Shown here: positions 1 through 9,673 of the stretch, piece after piece | Numbering within the stretch: position 1 is the first letter of the stretch | Layout of the letters: every line of letters starts with the position of its first letter | NCBI GenBank assembly: GCA_027371515.1 | Contig: DAHXMX010000024.1 | Coordinates: 1 to 11,205, forward strand | Length of the DNA: 11,205 bases | Source of the DNA: Neisseriaceae bacterium | GTDB taxonomy: Bacteria; Pseudomonadota; Gammaproteobacteria; Burkholderiales; UBA11063 | Reading direction: 5' to 3' | Made by a program: the position numbers and the translations under genes | The notes under the pieces: model-generated | Seen by the model: the letters and a program-made list of their open reading frames with translations, nothing else | What the model was told of the DNA's origin: nothing | Databases searched by the model: none

Positions 1-1007
<1,007 letters not shown>

Positions 1008-1027
1008 TTATATACAAATTAAACTAA

Positions 1028-1318
1028 TTACACAACAATACCTAATATTTCATCTTCTTTAACAATTAGATATTCTTTACCATCTAACTTAACTGTTTGA
1101 CCAGAATATTTACCAAATATTACTTTATCGCCTACTTTAACATTCATAGAAACTTTAGTGCCATTATCCAACACTTTACCATTACCAACAGCAACTACCA
1201 TACCCACATCAGGTTTTTCGGTAGCACTACCTGGTAACACAATACCAGAAGCTGTTTTTTCTTCTGCTTCTACTCTTTCTATTACTACTCTATCATGTAA
1301 AGGCTTAATTGATACCAT
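1028..1318 (-). CDS. groES: Co-chaperonin GroES (10 kDa)
   Basis: This 96-residue protein is the normal length for GroES. It forms the heptameric lid of the GroEL folding chamber in the cytoplasm. The sequence opens [22 protein letters not shown]. The mobile loop that docks on GroEL lies at about residues 16-32 with its hydrophobic tripeptide I26-V27-L28 in ASGIVLPG. The [10 protein letters not shown] strand and C-terminal EDEILGIV are also typical. I chose the ATG at 1318 because it matches the family start and has a strong AGAGGAG ribosome site about 7 bases upstream (1325-1331); the frame is open 17 codons further but that part is not GroES-like. It is the first gene of the groES-groEL unit, with a sigma-32-like promoter about 80 bp upstream. 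All hallmark regions are intact. Confidence 0.97.
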   Translation of the reverse strand: MVSIKPLHDRVVIERVEAEEKTASGIVLPGSATEKPDVGMVVAVGNGKVLDNGTKVSMNVKVGDKVIFGKYSGQTVKLDGKEYLIVKEDEILGIVV

Positions 1319-1371
1319 ATAAAACTCCTCTAATTTATTTAAAAATATTACTATTAAGTTATTTATCAATC

Positions 1372-1388
1372 GGGATTACCTTTATCCC
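1372..1388 (-). other. Small inverted repeat at the 5' end of the groES leader
   Basis: GGGAT (1372-1376) and ATCCC (1384-1388) flank a 7-base loop just downstream of the inferred transcription start. In RNA this would be a short 5' hairpin, the only G+C-rich patch in the leader. It could stabilise the mRNA end. The stem is only 5 bp and does not cover the ribosome site, so a thermosensor role is not supported. Confidence 0.35.
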
Positions 1389-1396
1389 CAGTACAT

Positions 1397-1426
1397 GATA
1401 TAGGTACATAGCAATAACATTTCAAG
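1397..1426 (-). promoter_or_regulatory. Sigma-32 (heat-shock) type promoter of groES-groEL
   Basis: On the - strand CTTGAAA (1426-1420) is followed after 15 bases by CCTATATC (1404-1397). This fits the RpoH pattern CTTGAAA / CCCCATnT apart from the A/T-shifted -10. TTGAAA with a 17-base gap to TATATC also reads as a sigma-70 promoter, so dual use is possible. Transcription would start near 1390, giving a leader of about 72 bases. I see no CIRCE inverted repeat, so HrcA control is not supported. Confidence 0.7.
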
Positions 1427-1562
1427 TATTTTTTTTATTTTATTAGTTAAATTGTAAAATAAGATACGCTATAAATTTAAATATATAATTATTATGCTGA
1501 ATAAAATTTAGTAAAATACATACCTTAATTATAATTAACAAAATAGAAAAGATAGAAAACAT

Positions 1563-4500
1563 ATGCAAAACATTATTATGATTTTAGGTAAAACCAAACT
1601 ATCCGAATTTAGATTAAACAAATTACGTTCAAGTTTAGAAGATACATCACTTCTAGCTACCGAACTTTATTTAATCACAGCATATAATTCATTAGATACA
1701 GCACAAATCAATAATTTAGAATTATTATTAAATGGTCAACAAATAAAAAATATAACTATCGATAAAAAAAATATTATAGTAAGTCCAAGATTTGGTACAG
1801 TATCCCCATGGTCATCCAAAGCAACCGAGATTGCTCATCGCTGCCTAATTACTCAAGTACAACGTATTGAGAAAGTGTTATATTATCAAGCCAATACTGA
1901 TTTAAGTATAATTCATGATATTATTCACGACAAAATGACAGAATCAATTATAACCAACCCTAGCGATATTGCTAATATTTTCATTAATCAAGATGGTAGC
2001 AGTTATCAAGAAATTGATATTTTAAATCTTGGCAAAAAAGCAATTGCAGAAGCTAACATTAAAATGGGTTTAGCTTTATCAGATGATGAAATTGATTACT
2101 TATATCAAAATTATCTAACACTCAATAAAAATATTAGTGATGTCGAACTTATGATGTTTGCACAAGCCAATAGCGAACATTGTCGACATAAAATATTTAA
2201 TGCTAAGTTTATTATCAATCAACAAGAACAAAGTAAAAGCCTATTTCAAATGATTAAAGATACCTATCACAACGCACCTTACAATATTTTAGTTGCTTAT
2301 GATGATAATTCATCTGTCATTAAAGGATATTCAATACAACATTTTGCACCAAGTTTTGAAGATAAAACTTATCGATTTACCACACAAGATATGCATATAT
2401 TAATGAAAGTAGAAACCCATAATCATCCAACTGCAATCGAACCATTTGCAGGGGCAGCTACTGGTAGTGGTGGAGAAATTCGTGATGAAGGAGCAACTGG
2501 AATCGGGTCTAAGCCTAAAGCTGGCTTATGCGGATTTAGTGTATCATATCTTAATATAGCAAATACTGATCAAATCTCAAATTATGGTAAACCTAATCAT
2601 ATCAAATCAGCCCTTGAGATTATTACCCATGGTCCTATTGGGGCATCTAGCTTTAATAACGAATTTGGACGTCCTAATTTATGTGGTTATTTTAGAAGCT
2701 TTGAACAAGATGTAAACGGTATCCATTATGGATATCATAAACCAATCATGCTTGCAGGAGGTTACGGTAATATAAAAGAGCCACACATTAAGAAACTTGA
2801 AGTAACACCAGATGCATTAATTATTCAATTAGGTGGACCAGGATTTTTAATTGGTTTAGGAGGTGGTTCAGCATCTTCAATGACATCAGGAGATAATACA
2901 TTAAATCTAGATTTTAATTCAGTACAACGCTCTAACCCTGAGATTGAACGTCGTGTGCAAGAAGTTATTGATAGCTGTTGTAGTTTAGATCTGCATAATC
3001 CAATTTTATCTATTCATGATGTAGGAGCCGGTGGTTTATCTAATGCTGTTCCTGAATTGGTACACGGTTCTGGCATGGGCGGTAAATTTGAATTGCGTCA
3101 AATTCCTATTTATGACAATAGTATGAATCCTTTAGAAATATGGTGTAATGAGTCACAAGAACGTTATGTACTTGCAATTAAGCCACAAAGCTTTGAGATG
3201 TTCAGTAAAATATGTCAACGTGAGAACTGCCATTTTAGTATGTTAGGGCATGCAACTAAAGATAAATTATTAATCTTACATGATAATAAATTTAATAACA
3301 ATCCAATTCATATGCAAATTGACATATTGCTTGGTAAACCACCTAAAACAATTAAAGATGTAAAATATCAAAAACAATATATTTTAGATAACCTAGAATA
3401 TAATAAATTAAATACTAAAGATAATTTATATAAAGTTTTAAAACACCCAACAGTTGCCAATAAATCATTTTTAATTACAATTGGTGACAGAAGCGTTGGC
3501 GGACATACTGTTCGTGATCAAATGATTGGTAAATGGCAAATCCCAGTTGCTGATTGTGCTATAACTGCACTTGGCTATCAAAGCATAGAAGGTGAAGTGA
3601 TGGCAATTGGTGAAAAAACTCCACTTGCTATTCTTGATCCAGCAGCATCTGGTCGCATGGCAATTGCTGAAAGTATCACTAATATATTATCAGCAAAAAT
3701 CAATAACATTAATGACATCAAACTATCTGCTAATTGGATGGCAAGCTGCGGAAGTGAAAATGAAGATGCTAATTTATACCATACTGTAAATGCAGTTAGT
3801 GAATTATGTCAGAAATTAAATTTAGCAATACCAGTTGGTAAGGATTCATTATCAATGAAAATGAAATGGGATAAAAATAAACAAGTTATGTCACCTATTT
3901 CATTAATTGTATCAGCTTTTGCTCCAACTGATAACGTTAACTCTCACCTAACTCCAGAATTAAAGCCAAAACCAAATACTAGCATTATATTAATTACCCT
4001 AAATAATCAAATGCGTATGGGTGGTAGTATTTTACAGGAGTGTAATAATAATATCGCTGGCATTACTCCAGATGTTGATAATGCACAACATTTAATTCAT
4101 CTTTTTGAAATAATTAAGCAATACCGTCAAGATATTCTTAGTTATCATGATAGATCAGATGGAGGATTGGTTGCATCTTTATGTGAAATGATTTTCTGCA
4201 GTAGAATTGGTATAACTCTTAAATTAGCACATAACAATCTCAATCAATTTTTGTTTAATGAAGAAATTGGTGTTATATTACAAATTGACAATGTTAAACT
4301 TAACCAATTAATTCAAGATGTAGTACACTATAATTTATCTTTAACCAATTTAGGTACAATTAATTTGGATAATGATAATCTAGTAATATACAATAATAAT
4401 CAACTCATAATTAATGAAAAACGTGAGGATCTCCAAACAGTTTGGAGTACAATTAGTAATCATATTCAAACGATAAGAGATAATCCAGAATGCGCTAAAA

Positions 4501-5357
4501 GTGAATTAGATACACTTAAAGCTAATAATACTGGTTTATTTATTGATTTTAACTTTGATAAAAATAGCTTTGCTCTACCAACAATAATTAAAAAAATCCG
4601 CCCTAAAGTTGCTATTTTACGCGAACAAGGTATAAATGGGCATCTAGAAATGGCAGCAAGTTTTACTTTAGCAGGATTTGATGCTGTTGATGTACATATG
4701 AATGATCTAATCTCTAACAGATTTAATCTTAAAGATTTTGTTGGATTAGTTGCATGCGGCGGCTTTAGTTATGGTGATGTATTAGGAGCTGGATTAGGTT
4801 GGGCAAATAGTATTTTATTTAATCCTTTTTTAAAAGAGCAATTTAGTAATTTCTTTAAGCGTAAAAACACATTTACTCTTGGCGTATGTAATGGATGTCA
4901 AATGATTGCTCACTTAAAAGACATTATTCCTGGTGCCAAAAATTTTCCTAAATTTACTAAAAATATATCTGAACAATTTGAAGCTCGTGTGGTAATGGTT
5001 GAAATAACTGAATCACCATCAATCTTTTTTAAAGATATGATTGGCAGTTATCTCCCGATAATAGTGTCACACGGTGAAGGATATGCTAATTTTGACCAAC
5101 AAATACCACAAGTTCAAGTTGGATTAAGATATGTTGATAGCAATCGACAAGTAACAGAAAAATATCCATTTAATCCTAATGGCTCAATAGCCGGTATTAC
5201 TGGTATTTGCTCTGACGATGGTCGTGTAACAATTATGATGCCACACCCTGAGCGCACATTTAGAACACAACAAATGTCATATCGTGGAAACCTAGATACA
5301 GAAATGAGCCCTTGGTTTAAAATGTTTTTAAATGCCTATAAATTTGTTGACATCTAA
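1563..5357 (+). CDS. purL: Phosphoribosylformylglycinamidine synthase, long single-chain form
   Basis: PurL converts FGAR, ATP and glutamine to FGAM in step four of purine synthesis, in the cytoplasm. The 1264-residue length is close to the E. coli enzyme (1295). In order it has a PurS-like N-terminal domain (about 1-150, with [19 protein letters not shown]), a linker ending in [10 protein letters not shown] (201-210), two AIR-synthase-like ATP domains from [13 protein letters not shown] (283-) with [11 protein letters not shown], and [14 protein letters not shown] opening the second half. A class I glutaminase domain runs from [10 protein letters not shown] (1014) to the end. The glutaminase nucleophile is C1109 in GVCNGCQ, and H1228/E1230 in MPHPERTF complete the triad, so all expected catalytic residues are present. 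The ATG at 1563 aligns with the family N-terminus; its ribosome site (AGAAAAG) is weak. It stands alone, divergent from groES and convergent with the lipoprotein pair 14 bp downstream. I see no PurR-type operator. Confidence 0.98.
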   Translation: MQNIIMILGKTKLSEFRLNKLRSSLEDTSLLATELYLITAYNSLDTAQINNLELLLNGQQIKNITIDKKNIIVSPRFGTVSPWSSKATEIAHRCLITQVQRIEKVLYYQANTDLSIIHDIIHDKMTESIITNPSDIANIFINQDGSSYQEIDILNLGKKAIAEANIKMGLALSDDEIDYLYQNYLTLNKNISDVELMMFAQANSEHCRHKIFNAKFIINQQEQSKSLFQMIKDTYHNAPYNILVAYDDNSSVIKGYSIQHFAPSFEDKTYRFTTQDMHILMKVETHNHPTAIEPFAGAATGSGGEIRDEGATGIGSKPKAGLCGFSVSYLNIANTDQISNYGKPNHIKSALEIITHGPIGASSFNNEFGRPNLCGYFRSFEQDVNGIHYGYHKPIMLAGGYGNIKEPHIKKLEVTPDALIIQLGGPGFLIGLGGGSASSMTSGDNTLNLDFNSVQRSNPEIERRVQEVIDSCCSLDLHNPILSIHDVGAGGLSNAVPELVHGSGMGGKFELRQIPIYDNSMNPLEIWCNESQERYVLAIKPQSFEMFSKICQRENCHFSMLGHATKDKLLILHDNKFNNNPIHMQIDILLGKPPKTIKDVKYQKQYILDNLEYNKLNTKDNLYKVLKHPTVANKSFLITIGDRSVGGHTVRDQMIGKWQIPVADCAITALGYQSIEGEVMAIGEKTPLAILDPAASGRMAIAESITNILSAKINNINDIKLSANWMASCGSENEDANLYHTVNAVSELCQKLNLAIPVGKDSLSMKMKWDKNKQVMSPISLIVSAFAPTDNVNSHLTPELKPKPNTSIILITLNNQMRMGGSILQECNNNIAGITPDVDNAQHLIHLFEIIKQYRQDILSYHDRSDGGLVASLCEMIFCSRIGITLKLAHNNLNQFLFNEEIGVILQIDNVKLNQLIQDVVHYNLSLTNLGTINLDNDNLVIYNNNQLIINEKREDLQTVWSTISNHIQTIRDNPECAKSELDTLKANNTGLFIDFNFDKNSFALPTIIKKIRPKVAILREQGINGHLEMAASFTLAGFDAVDVHMNDLISNRFNLKDFVGLVACGGFSYGDVLGAGLGWANSILFNPFLKEQFSNFFKRKNTFTLGVCNGCQMIAHLKDIIPGAKNFPKFTKNISEQFEARVVMVEITESPSIFFKDMIGSYLPIIVSHGEGYANFDQQIPQVQVGLRYVDSNRQVTEKYPFNPNGSIAGITGICSDDGRVTIMMPHPERTFRTQQMSYRGNLDTEMSPWFKMFLNAYKFVDI

Positions 5358-5371
5358 TACCAAAAAATAAG

Positions 5372-5950
5372 TTACTGACAAGTTTGTTGCAGAATTTGAT
5401 AATAGCTATCACGAACTGGATTTTTTAATTGTTTAAATAATTTACAATATTTAAGCGCTTGATCACAGGAATTAGATAAATCAAAAACTTTATATTTAGG
5501 ATCGTAACATCCATCATGAATAGCCATATCAACAATTGATTTCGCCGTTAGTTTATTGTATTTTGGAATTAAGCTATTTGATTCCAAATCAACAAAACCA
5601 CTTGGTTTATATTCAATTAATGGTATGTCGTTATCACTTTGATATACTTGTTCTGGATCATATAAATGTAAGAATAAACTATCATTCTTTTGTTGTATAT
5701 CACCACGATATGCAAAAGCATTTGTAAGTACCACTTGATTAGTTGGACTAATACTTAGTAAATAATGATTTTTTGTTGTATTATCAATAGTACCACCAGT
5801 ATAACTACCAATTAAAAAAACCTTACTACCGTCTAAATCAAATTCTTTTTCAATTTTCACGTTGTCATTACTAATTAAATTAGTAACCATTTGGTTACCA
5901 TTATAATTAAGACTTTGACTAACATTATTATCTTGTTTAATAAATAACAC
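5372..5950 (-). CDS. Uncharacterised protein, probable export-type domain lacking a signal peptide
   Basis: I do not recognise a named family. From the GTG at 5950 the product is 192 residues. The first ~100 are beta-rich, with DGSKVFLIGSYTGGT followed by YLLSISPTNQVVLTNAF, a pattern I associate loosely with uncharacterised periplasmic proteins. The C-terminal part is helical with four cysteines (148, 162, 169, 191), which suggests disulfides and an extracytoplasmic location. Yet there is no signal peptide or membrane segment. The frame is open upstream for six more codons to a TAG, which is also the stop of the lipoprotein gene. No convincing ribosome site precedes the GTG. This may therefore be the C-terminal part of one longer lipoprotein (about 331 residues) split by a TAG, or a second gene translated by coupling. 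It lies 14 bp from the convergent purL end, with no clear terminator between them. Confidence 0.7.
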   Translation of the reverse strand: MLFIKQDNNVSQSLNYNGNQMVTNLISNDNVKIEKEFDLDGSKVFLIGSYTGGTIDNTTKNHYLLSISPTNQVVLTNAFAYRGDIQQKNDSLFLHLYDPEQVYQSDNDIPLIEYKPSGFVDLESNSLIPKYNKLTAKSIVDMAIHDGCYDPKYKVFDLSNSCDQALKYCKLFKQLKNPVRDSYYQILQQTCQ

Positions 5951-5968
5951 ACCATTATTAAGAATCTT

Positions 5969-6364
5969 CTAATCAACTAATTGTTCATTTGTTTGTTTTG
6001 CCCACTTAATCCACTGTTGTCTAATATCTTGTTCTTTACTATTATTAACATATTCTAAATTTAAATTGTTATTTTTAATTACAACTTTATATTTAATAGG
6101 CAACAATACTTTCTTTTGACTATCTAATAATGAATTCAAATTAAGAGTTGCACTACATAAAACACTACCATCTTGTGTACTTTCAACAGTTATTTCGCTA
6201 ATATTTTCACTAAACAAATTGTGATCAAACTGTTTATTATCTTGTAATAACTGATTAATTATATTATCTGACTTACAACTAGACAAACTTTCTTCGTCTT
6301 TATTCTTAGAGCAAGCAACTAGCAGACTTACGGATAATACACCAACTATTATTTTTTTAAACAT
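5969..6364 (-). CDS. Small lipoprotein of unknown function
   Basis: This 131-residue protein has a textbook lipoprotein signal: MFKK, a hydrophobic core, then lipobox L15-V16-A17-C18. The lipid would be attached at C18. Ser at +2, rather than Asp, suggests sorting to the outer membrane. The mature part has two further cysteines (C30 in SLSSC, C70 in DGSVLC) that could pair. A beta-rich segment follows (SATLNLNSLL, LPIKYKVVIKNN), a layout I have seen in small uncharacterised proteobacterial lipoproteins; the match is loose. The C-terminus (IRQQWIKWAKQTNEQLVD) is helical. The start has a weak ribosome site (GGA about 10 bases upstream). An intrinsic terminator lies only about 40 bp upstream on the same strand, so expression may depend on read-through of that element. 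The single TAG stop is followed in frame by the next coding region. Confidence 0.85.
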   Translation of the reverse strand: MFKKIIVGVLSVSLLVACSKNKDEESLSSCKSDNIINQLLQDNKQFDHNLFSENISEITVESTQDGSVLCSATLNLNSLLDSQKKVLLPIKYKVVIKNNNLNLEYVNNSKEQDIRQQWIKWAKQTNEQLVD

Positions 6365-6403
6365 TTTACATTTTCCATATTTTGTTATACATTTTTTAAT
6401 ATT

Positions 6404-6437
6404 AAAAAAACCTCAAATACAGTTTGAGGCTTTTTAC
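6404..6437 (-). terminator. Intrinsic terminator upstream of the lipoprotein gene
   Basis: The perfect 7-bp stem CCTCAAA (6411-6417) / TTTGAGG (6423-6429) has a 5-base loop. Read on the - strand it is followed by seven T (6410-6404), and the stem can extend through an A-run on the other side. On the + strand it is followed by CTTTTT, so it could work both ways, but the - strand U-tract is better. It sits between two divergent genes, where no coding transcript needs to end. It therefore implies a separate RNA or a leader attenuator. Confidence 0.85.
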
Positions 6438-6510
6438 ATATCTTTAGTTTATCCTTAGCTTATTTTTTAATAAAGTGAGCTTTGCATAACTACAACCATC
6501 ATTAAAATTT
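6404..6510 (-). ncRNA. Candidate ~107-nt small RNA or regulatory leader
   Basis: A - strand promoter (6546-6517) points into this stretch and an intrinsic terminator with a U7 tail closes it, giving a discrete RNA of about 107 bases. Besides the terminator hairpin it contains AGCT...AGCT (near 6480 and 6459) flanking an A/U-rich segment that can form a weak hairpin. Only an 11-codon reading frame (MMVVVMQSSLY) is present and it lacks a ribosome site, so a protein product is unlikely. I do not recognise a known RNA family. It could be a free-standing Hfq-type RNA, or a leader whose terminator controls the lipoprotein gene 40 bp downstream. Confidence 0.5.
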
Positions 6511-6512
6511 AC

Positions 6513-6540
6513 ACTTATTGTAACGTAGCAATCAATAAGT
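6513..6540. promoter_or_regulatory. Palindrome overlapping the - strand promoter, probable operator
   Basis: ACTTATTG (6513-6520) and CAATAAGT (6533-6540) are a perfect 8-bp inverted repeat with a 12-base spacer. One arm abuts the -35 element and the other covers the -10, so a dimeric protein bound here would block the promoter. Half-sites about two helical turns apart suit a helix-turn-helix dimer. The regulator is not in the window. Confidence 0.5.
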
Positions 6541-6546
6541 TGTCAA
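6517..6546 (-). promoter_or_regulatory. Sigma-70 promoter, - strand, driving the candidate RNA/lipoprotein transcript
   Basis: The consensus -35 TTGACA (6546-6541) is followed by an 18-base spacer and TACAAT (6522-6517), one base off the -10 consensus. The predicted start is near 6510. A perfect -35 is rare in AT-rich background, which makes this the clearest promoter in the window. Confidence 0.7.
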
Positions 6547-6659
6547 TAAAATAATTTTTCGCGCTTCAATTTACAAGCTGCGCTAACAAATTATGATAAA
6601 ATCAACGCTTAACTATGTATAAGTTTATAATTTGATTTTCAATCTATATTTGATATTAC

Positions 6660-6673
6660 TTGATGTATATCAA
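6660..6673 (+). promoter_or_regulatory. FNR-type binding box upstream of pnuC
   Basis: TTGATGTATATCAA is an exact match to the FNR consensus TTGAT-N4-ATCAA. A TATAAT lies at 6695-6700, about 29 bases from the box centre, which is the class II activation spacing (centre near -41). The tension is that this -10 would start RNA at about 6707, leaving only about 6 bases before the pnuC GTG and placing the apparent ribosome site AAGGA (6701-6705) upstream of the start. The box may be functional with a different start, repress an upstream promoter (a TATGATAAAAT lies at 6592-6602), or be chance. Confidence 0.45.
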
Positions 6674-6712
6674 CATAAATTTGATCACCTATCATATAAT
6701 AAGGATTAATAA

Positions 6713-7279
6713 GTGAATATTCTTGATATTTTAGTACTTATTTTATCTTTGATTGGTATATTACTTGAAATGTATCAAAAGCCATTATTTTGGCTAATTT
6801 ATATAACAGCCTCAATTATTTTAGCATTCCAATTTTATATAGCACACCTTTATGGTAGCACTTTACTACAATTTATATATATTATTCTATCAATTTATGG
6901 TTGGCTAAAATGGAATTGTGTTAATCAAATACAAATTAATCACACAACATATCGACAGATAATCATCTATTTAATAGTCAGTACAATTATGATTATTGGA
7001 TTTTATTATATTTTAAAAAACACTCAAGATGATAACCCGTTAACAGATGCGGTACTTACATCTATTTGTATTATAGCTACATATATGGCTATATATAAAC
7101 AAATTGAAAATTGGTTTGTTTTTAGTTTAAGTGTATTAATTTCTATTCCATTATACTATCATTATGAAATGTATTTTACTTGCATTACCTACCTAATATT
7201 TGGCATATTAGATTTTAGTGGTGGAATTAAATGGCTTAAACAATACAATTCAAACATATCTAAAAAATCTTATCGATAA
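6713..7279 (+). CDS. pnuC: Nicotinamide riboside transporter, PnuC family
   Basis: PnuC carries nicotinamide riboside across the inner membrane by facilitated diffusion; the substrate is trapped by phosphorylation and feeds NAD synthesis. The 188-residue product is almost all hydrophobic, with about seven membrane segments (roughly 2-19, 24-42, 47-63, 82-100, 110-128, 134-150, 154-172). Family landmarks are LYGST-LLQ (47-53), YGWLKW (62-67), the TDAVLTS stretch (111-117) and KQIENWF (129-135), ending GGIKWLKQ. The segment after ENW (VFSLSVLISIPLYY) lacks the Trp and Asp I would expect in many homologues, so it may be a divergent member. The GTG at 6713 is chosen because AAGGA lies 7 bases upstream and the first helix begins there. 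tex follows 52 bp downstream and may be co-transcribed. No NAD kinase-type NadR partner is in the window. Confidence 0.88.
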   Translation: MNILDILVLILSLIGILLEMYQKPLFWLIYITASIILAFQFYIAHLYGSTLLQFIYIILSIYGWLKWNCVNQIQINHTTYRQIIIYLIVSTIMIIGFYYILKNTQDDNPLTDAVLTSICIIATYMAIYKQIENWFVFSLSVLISIPLYYHYEMYFTCITYLIFGILDFSGGIKWLKQYNSNISKKSYR

Positions 7280-7331
7280 TACAATATATAGTAAAATCAA
7301 TACTTATTAATTCATCATAAAGGATATTCAA

Positions 7332-9575
7332 GTGTTAGCAACTATTACTAGTAGATTAGCCAAAATATTATGCATAAATGAAAATCAAGTTAAAAACACA
7401 GTAAAATTATTCGATGAAGGCGCAACAGTACCATTTGTAGCTCGGTATAGAAAAGAAATAACTGGCGGATTAGATGATAATCAATTACGTGAACTGAATT
7501 CTCAATTAAATTATCTTCGCGAATTAGATAGCCGCCGAGACACAATTATAAAGTCAATTAGTGAACAAGGTAAATTAACCCCAGAATTAGAACAGCAAAT
7601 ATATCAAGCAGACAATAAAACAACGTTAGAAGATATATATCTTCCATATAAGCCAAAACGTAGAACCAAAGCACAAATAGCACGTGAAGCAGGACTTGAA
7701 GCATTAGCATTTTTAATTTTAGATAATCAAAATAGTGAAGTAGAAAAACTCGCTAAAGATTATATAAACCCTGAAAAAAATATTCATGATATTAAATCAG
7801 CTCTTGATGGTGCACGACATATTTTAATTGAACATTTTGCTGAAAATGCTGATTTGTTAGCTTTAATTCGCAAAAAGCTTAATCAAGAAGCAATTATAGT
7901 TTCTACAGTAATACCTAATATGGCAGAACAAGGCGAAAAATTTAAAGATTATTTTAATTATAGCGAAGCTATTAATAATATTCCATCACATCGTGTATTA
8001 GCTATAATACGCGGTTTTAATGAAGGTGTATTATCAATTAAAATATCTTATTCATCAATCGATGATTTAGTTAATCCATATGAAAAAATCATTGCCACAT
8101 ATTTTAATATTAATTTACAACAAAATATTTGGCTAGCAACTACAGTTAAGTTGTGTTTCAAAGCAAAAATATTTCTATCATTAGAAAACGAAATATTATC
8201 CAATCTGCGTGAAAATGCGGATAATGAAGCAATTAATGTATTTGCTAAAAACTTATTTAATTTACTTCTTCAAGCTCCTGCTGGAAACAAGATTACTATT
8301 GGATTAGACCCAGGAGTTAGAACCGGTGTTAAGGTAGCCGTAATTGATAATACAGGTAAAGTAATTAATCATACAACAGTATATCCATTTCAACCACAAA
8401 ATAAATATGAAGAATCAATTAAAATTATTACTCAACTTATCAAATTACATCAAGTTGAATTAATAGCAATTGGCAATGGAACATATTCTCGTGAAACTGA
8501 AAAGATGATACAAGACCTAATCAATGCTAATCCAAAATTAAATATAAATAAGGTAATTGTATCAGAAGCAGGTGCATCTGTATATTCTGCCTCAGAATAT
8601 GCATCATTAGAGTTGCCTGATCTAGATGTTAGCATTCGCGGTGCAGTATCAATTGCAAGACGCTTACAAGATCCATTAGCTGAATTAGTAAAAATTGAAC
8701 CAAAATCAATTGGTGTTGGTCAATATCAACACGATGTAAATCAAAATAAACTAGCTAAATCTTTAGATAACGTTGTTGAAGATTGTGTTAATACAGTTGG
8801 AGTAGATATAAATACCGCTTCAATTCCATTACTTTCAAAAGTTGCGGGGCTAAATAAACAAATTGCAACCAATATAGTTGAATATAGAAATCAAAACGGT
8901 AGATTTACTAATCGTAAACAACTAATAAAAATATCTCGCTTAGGAGAAAAAACATTCGAACAATGTGCAGGATTTTTACGAATTCATGATGGTGATAATC
9001 CACTTGATAATTCAGCTGTTCATCCTGAAAGTTATTTTATTGTAGAAAATATAAGTAAAAAATTAAATATTCCTTTGGATAAATTAATTAATAACAAAGA
9101 AGTATTAAACAAAATAGATCCGAAAAATTTTATTACTAATGATAAAGGTATTGAAACTATTAAAGATATTATCAAAGAATTAGAAAAACCAGGACGTGAT
9201 CCGCGTGGTGAGTTTAAAATGGCAAAATTTGATGACAAAATATCCACCATTAATGATCTTAAAGTAGGTATATCACTTGAAGGAATAATTACCAATGTAA
9301 CTAATTTTGGAGCATTTGTAGATATTGGTGTGCATCAAGATGGTTTAATACATATTTCTGAACTTACTAATAAATTTATTAAAGATCCTAACGTGGTAGT
9401 AAAAATAGGACAAATAGTAAAAGTACATGTAATTGAAGTTGATATTAAACGCAAAAGAATAGCATTATCAATGAAATCAACAACAATATCACAAAATAAA
9501 CCAAGCACTAAATTAGTAAATAATAACCATCAAGGCGCACTAGCTAATGCATTTGCTAAACTAAAATCAAGTTAA
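7332..9575 (+). CDS. tex: Tex-type RNA-binding transcription accessory protein (S1 domain)
   Basis: Tex is a conserved cytoplasmic nucleic-acid-binding protein related to eukaryotic Spt6, linked to transcription and to toxin-gene expression in Bordetella. The 747-residue length is typical (about 770). Order of parts: helical Tex N-terminal region (1-190) with VPFVARYRKEITGGLDDNQL, EDIYLPYKPKRRTKAQIARE and a basic patch; a YqgF/RuvC-like domain opening with GLDPGVRTG (324-332) and containing NGTYSRETE; a helix-hairpin-helix module (about 490-565) with DINTASIPLLSKVAGL and the HPESY boundary; and a C-terminal S1 domain (about 643-715) with GIITNVTNFGAFVDIGVHQDGLIHISEL. The start is GTG at 7332, with AAAGG about 8 bases upstream. 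All domains are intact. It probably follows pnuC in one transcript. Confidence 0.97.
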   Translation: MLATITSRLAKILCINENQVKNTVKLFDEGATVPFVARYRKEITGGLDDNQLRELNSQLNYLRELDSRRDTIIKSISEQGKLTPELEQQIYQADNKTTLEDIYLPYKPKRRTKAQIAREAGLEALAFLILDNQNSEVEKLAKDYINPEKNIHDIKSALDGARHILIEHFAENADLLALIRKKLNQEAIIVSTVIPNMAEQGEKFKDYFNYSEAINNIPSHRVLAIIRGFNEGVLSIKISYSSIDDLVNPYEKIIATYFNINLQQNIWLATTVKLCFKAKIFLSLENEILSNLRENADNEAINVFAKNLFNLLLQAPAGNKITIGLDPGVRTGVKVAVIDNTGKVINHTTVYPFQPQNKYEESIKIITQLIKLHQVELIAIGNGTYSRETEKMIQDLINANPKLNINKVIVSEAGASVYSASEYASLELPDLDVSIRGAVSIARRLQDPLAELVKIEPKSIGVGQYQHDVNQNKLAKSLDNVVEDCVNTVGVDINTASIPLLSKVAGLNKQIATNIVEYRNQNGRFTNRKQLIKISRLGEKTFEQCAGFLRIHDGDNPLDNSAVHPESYFIVENISKKLNIPLDKLINNKEVLNKIDPKNFITNDKGIETIKDIIKELEKPGRDPRGEFKMAKFDDKISTINDLKVGISLEGIITNVTNFGAFVDIGVHQDGLIHISELTNKFIKDPNVVVKIGQIVKVHVIEVDIKRKRIALSMKSTTISQNKPSTKLVNNNHQGALANAFAKLKSS

Positions 9576-9577
9576 CA

Positions 9578-9586
9578 TGTTATAAT
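9578..9586 (+). promoter_or_regulatory. Extended -10 promoter candidate for fba
   Basis: TG-T-TATAAT begins 2 bases after the tex stop, a perfect extended -10 element that needs little -35 help; no good -35 is seen 17 bp upstream. A second TATAAT lies at 9647-9652. The first would give a leader of about 80 bases before the fba ATG at 9674. TATAAT-like strings are common in this AT-rich DNA, so confidence is limited. Confidence 0.4.
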
Positions 9587-9673
9587 GCTACTATATATTT
9601 GTAAAACGCATACAATTATATTAAAATATCATTTATAATTGTTAACTATAATATAAATTCGGAGATTAATAAA

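Noticed and set aside
1484..1489. TATAAT upstream of purL as its promoter
   Set aside because: No acceptable -35 at 16-18 bases (TTGTAA at 1452-1457 is 26 bases away), and such strings are frequent in this A/T-rich spacer.
5358..5371. A bidirectional terminator between convergent purL and the - strand pair
   Set aside because: The gap is 14 bp and I see no stem followed by a T-run on either strand; only an A-run is present.
6464..6496. Eleven-codon reading frame (MMVVVMQSSLY) inside the candidate RNA
   Set aside because: It has no ribosome site and a short frame of this size is expected by chance.
6547..6712. A riboswitch in the pnuC leader
   Set aside because: I see no conserved aptamer sequence or paired stems that I recognise. 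The region is low-complexity A/T with TTGAT repeats.
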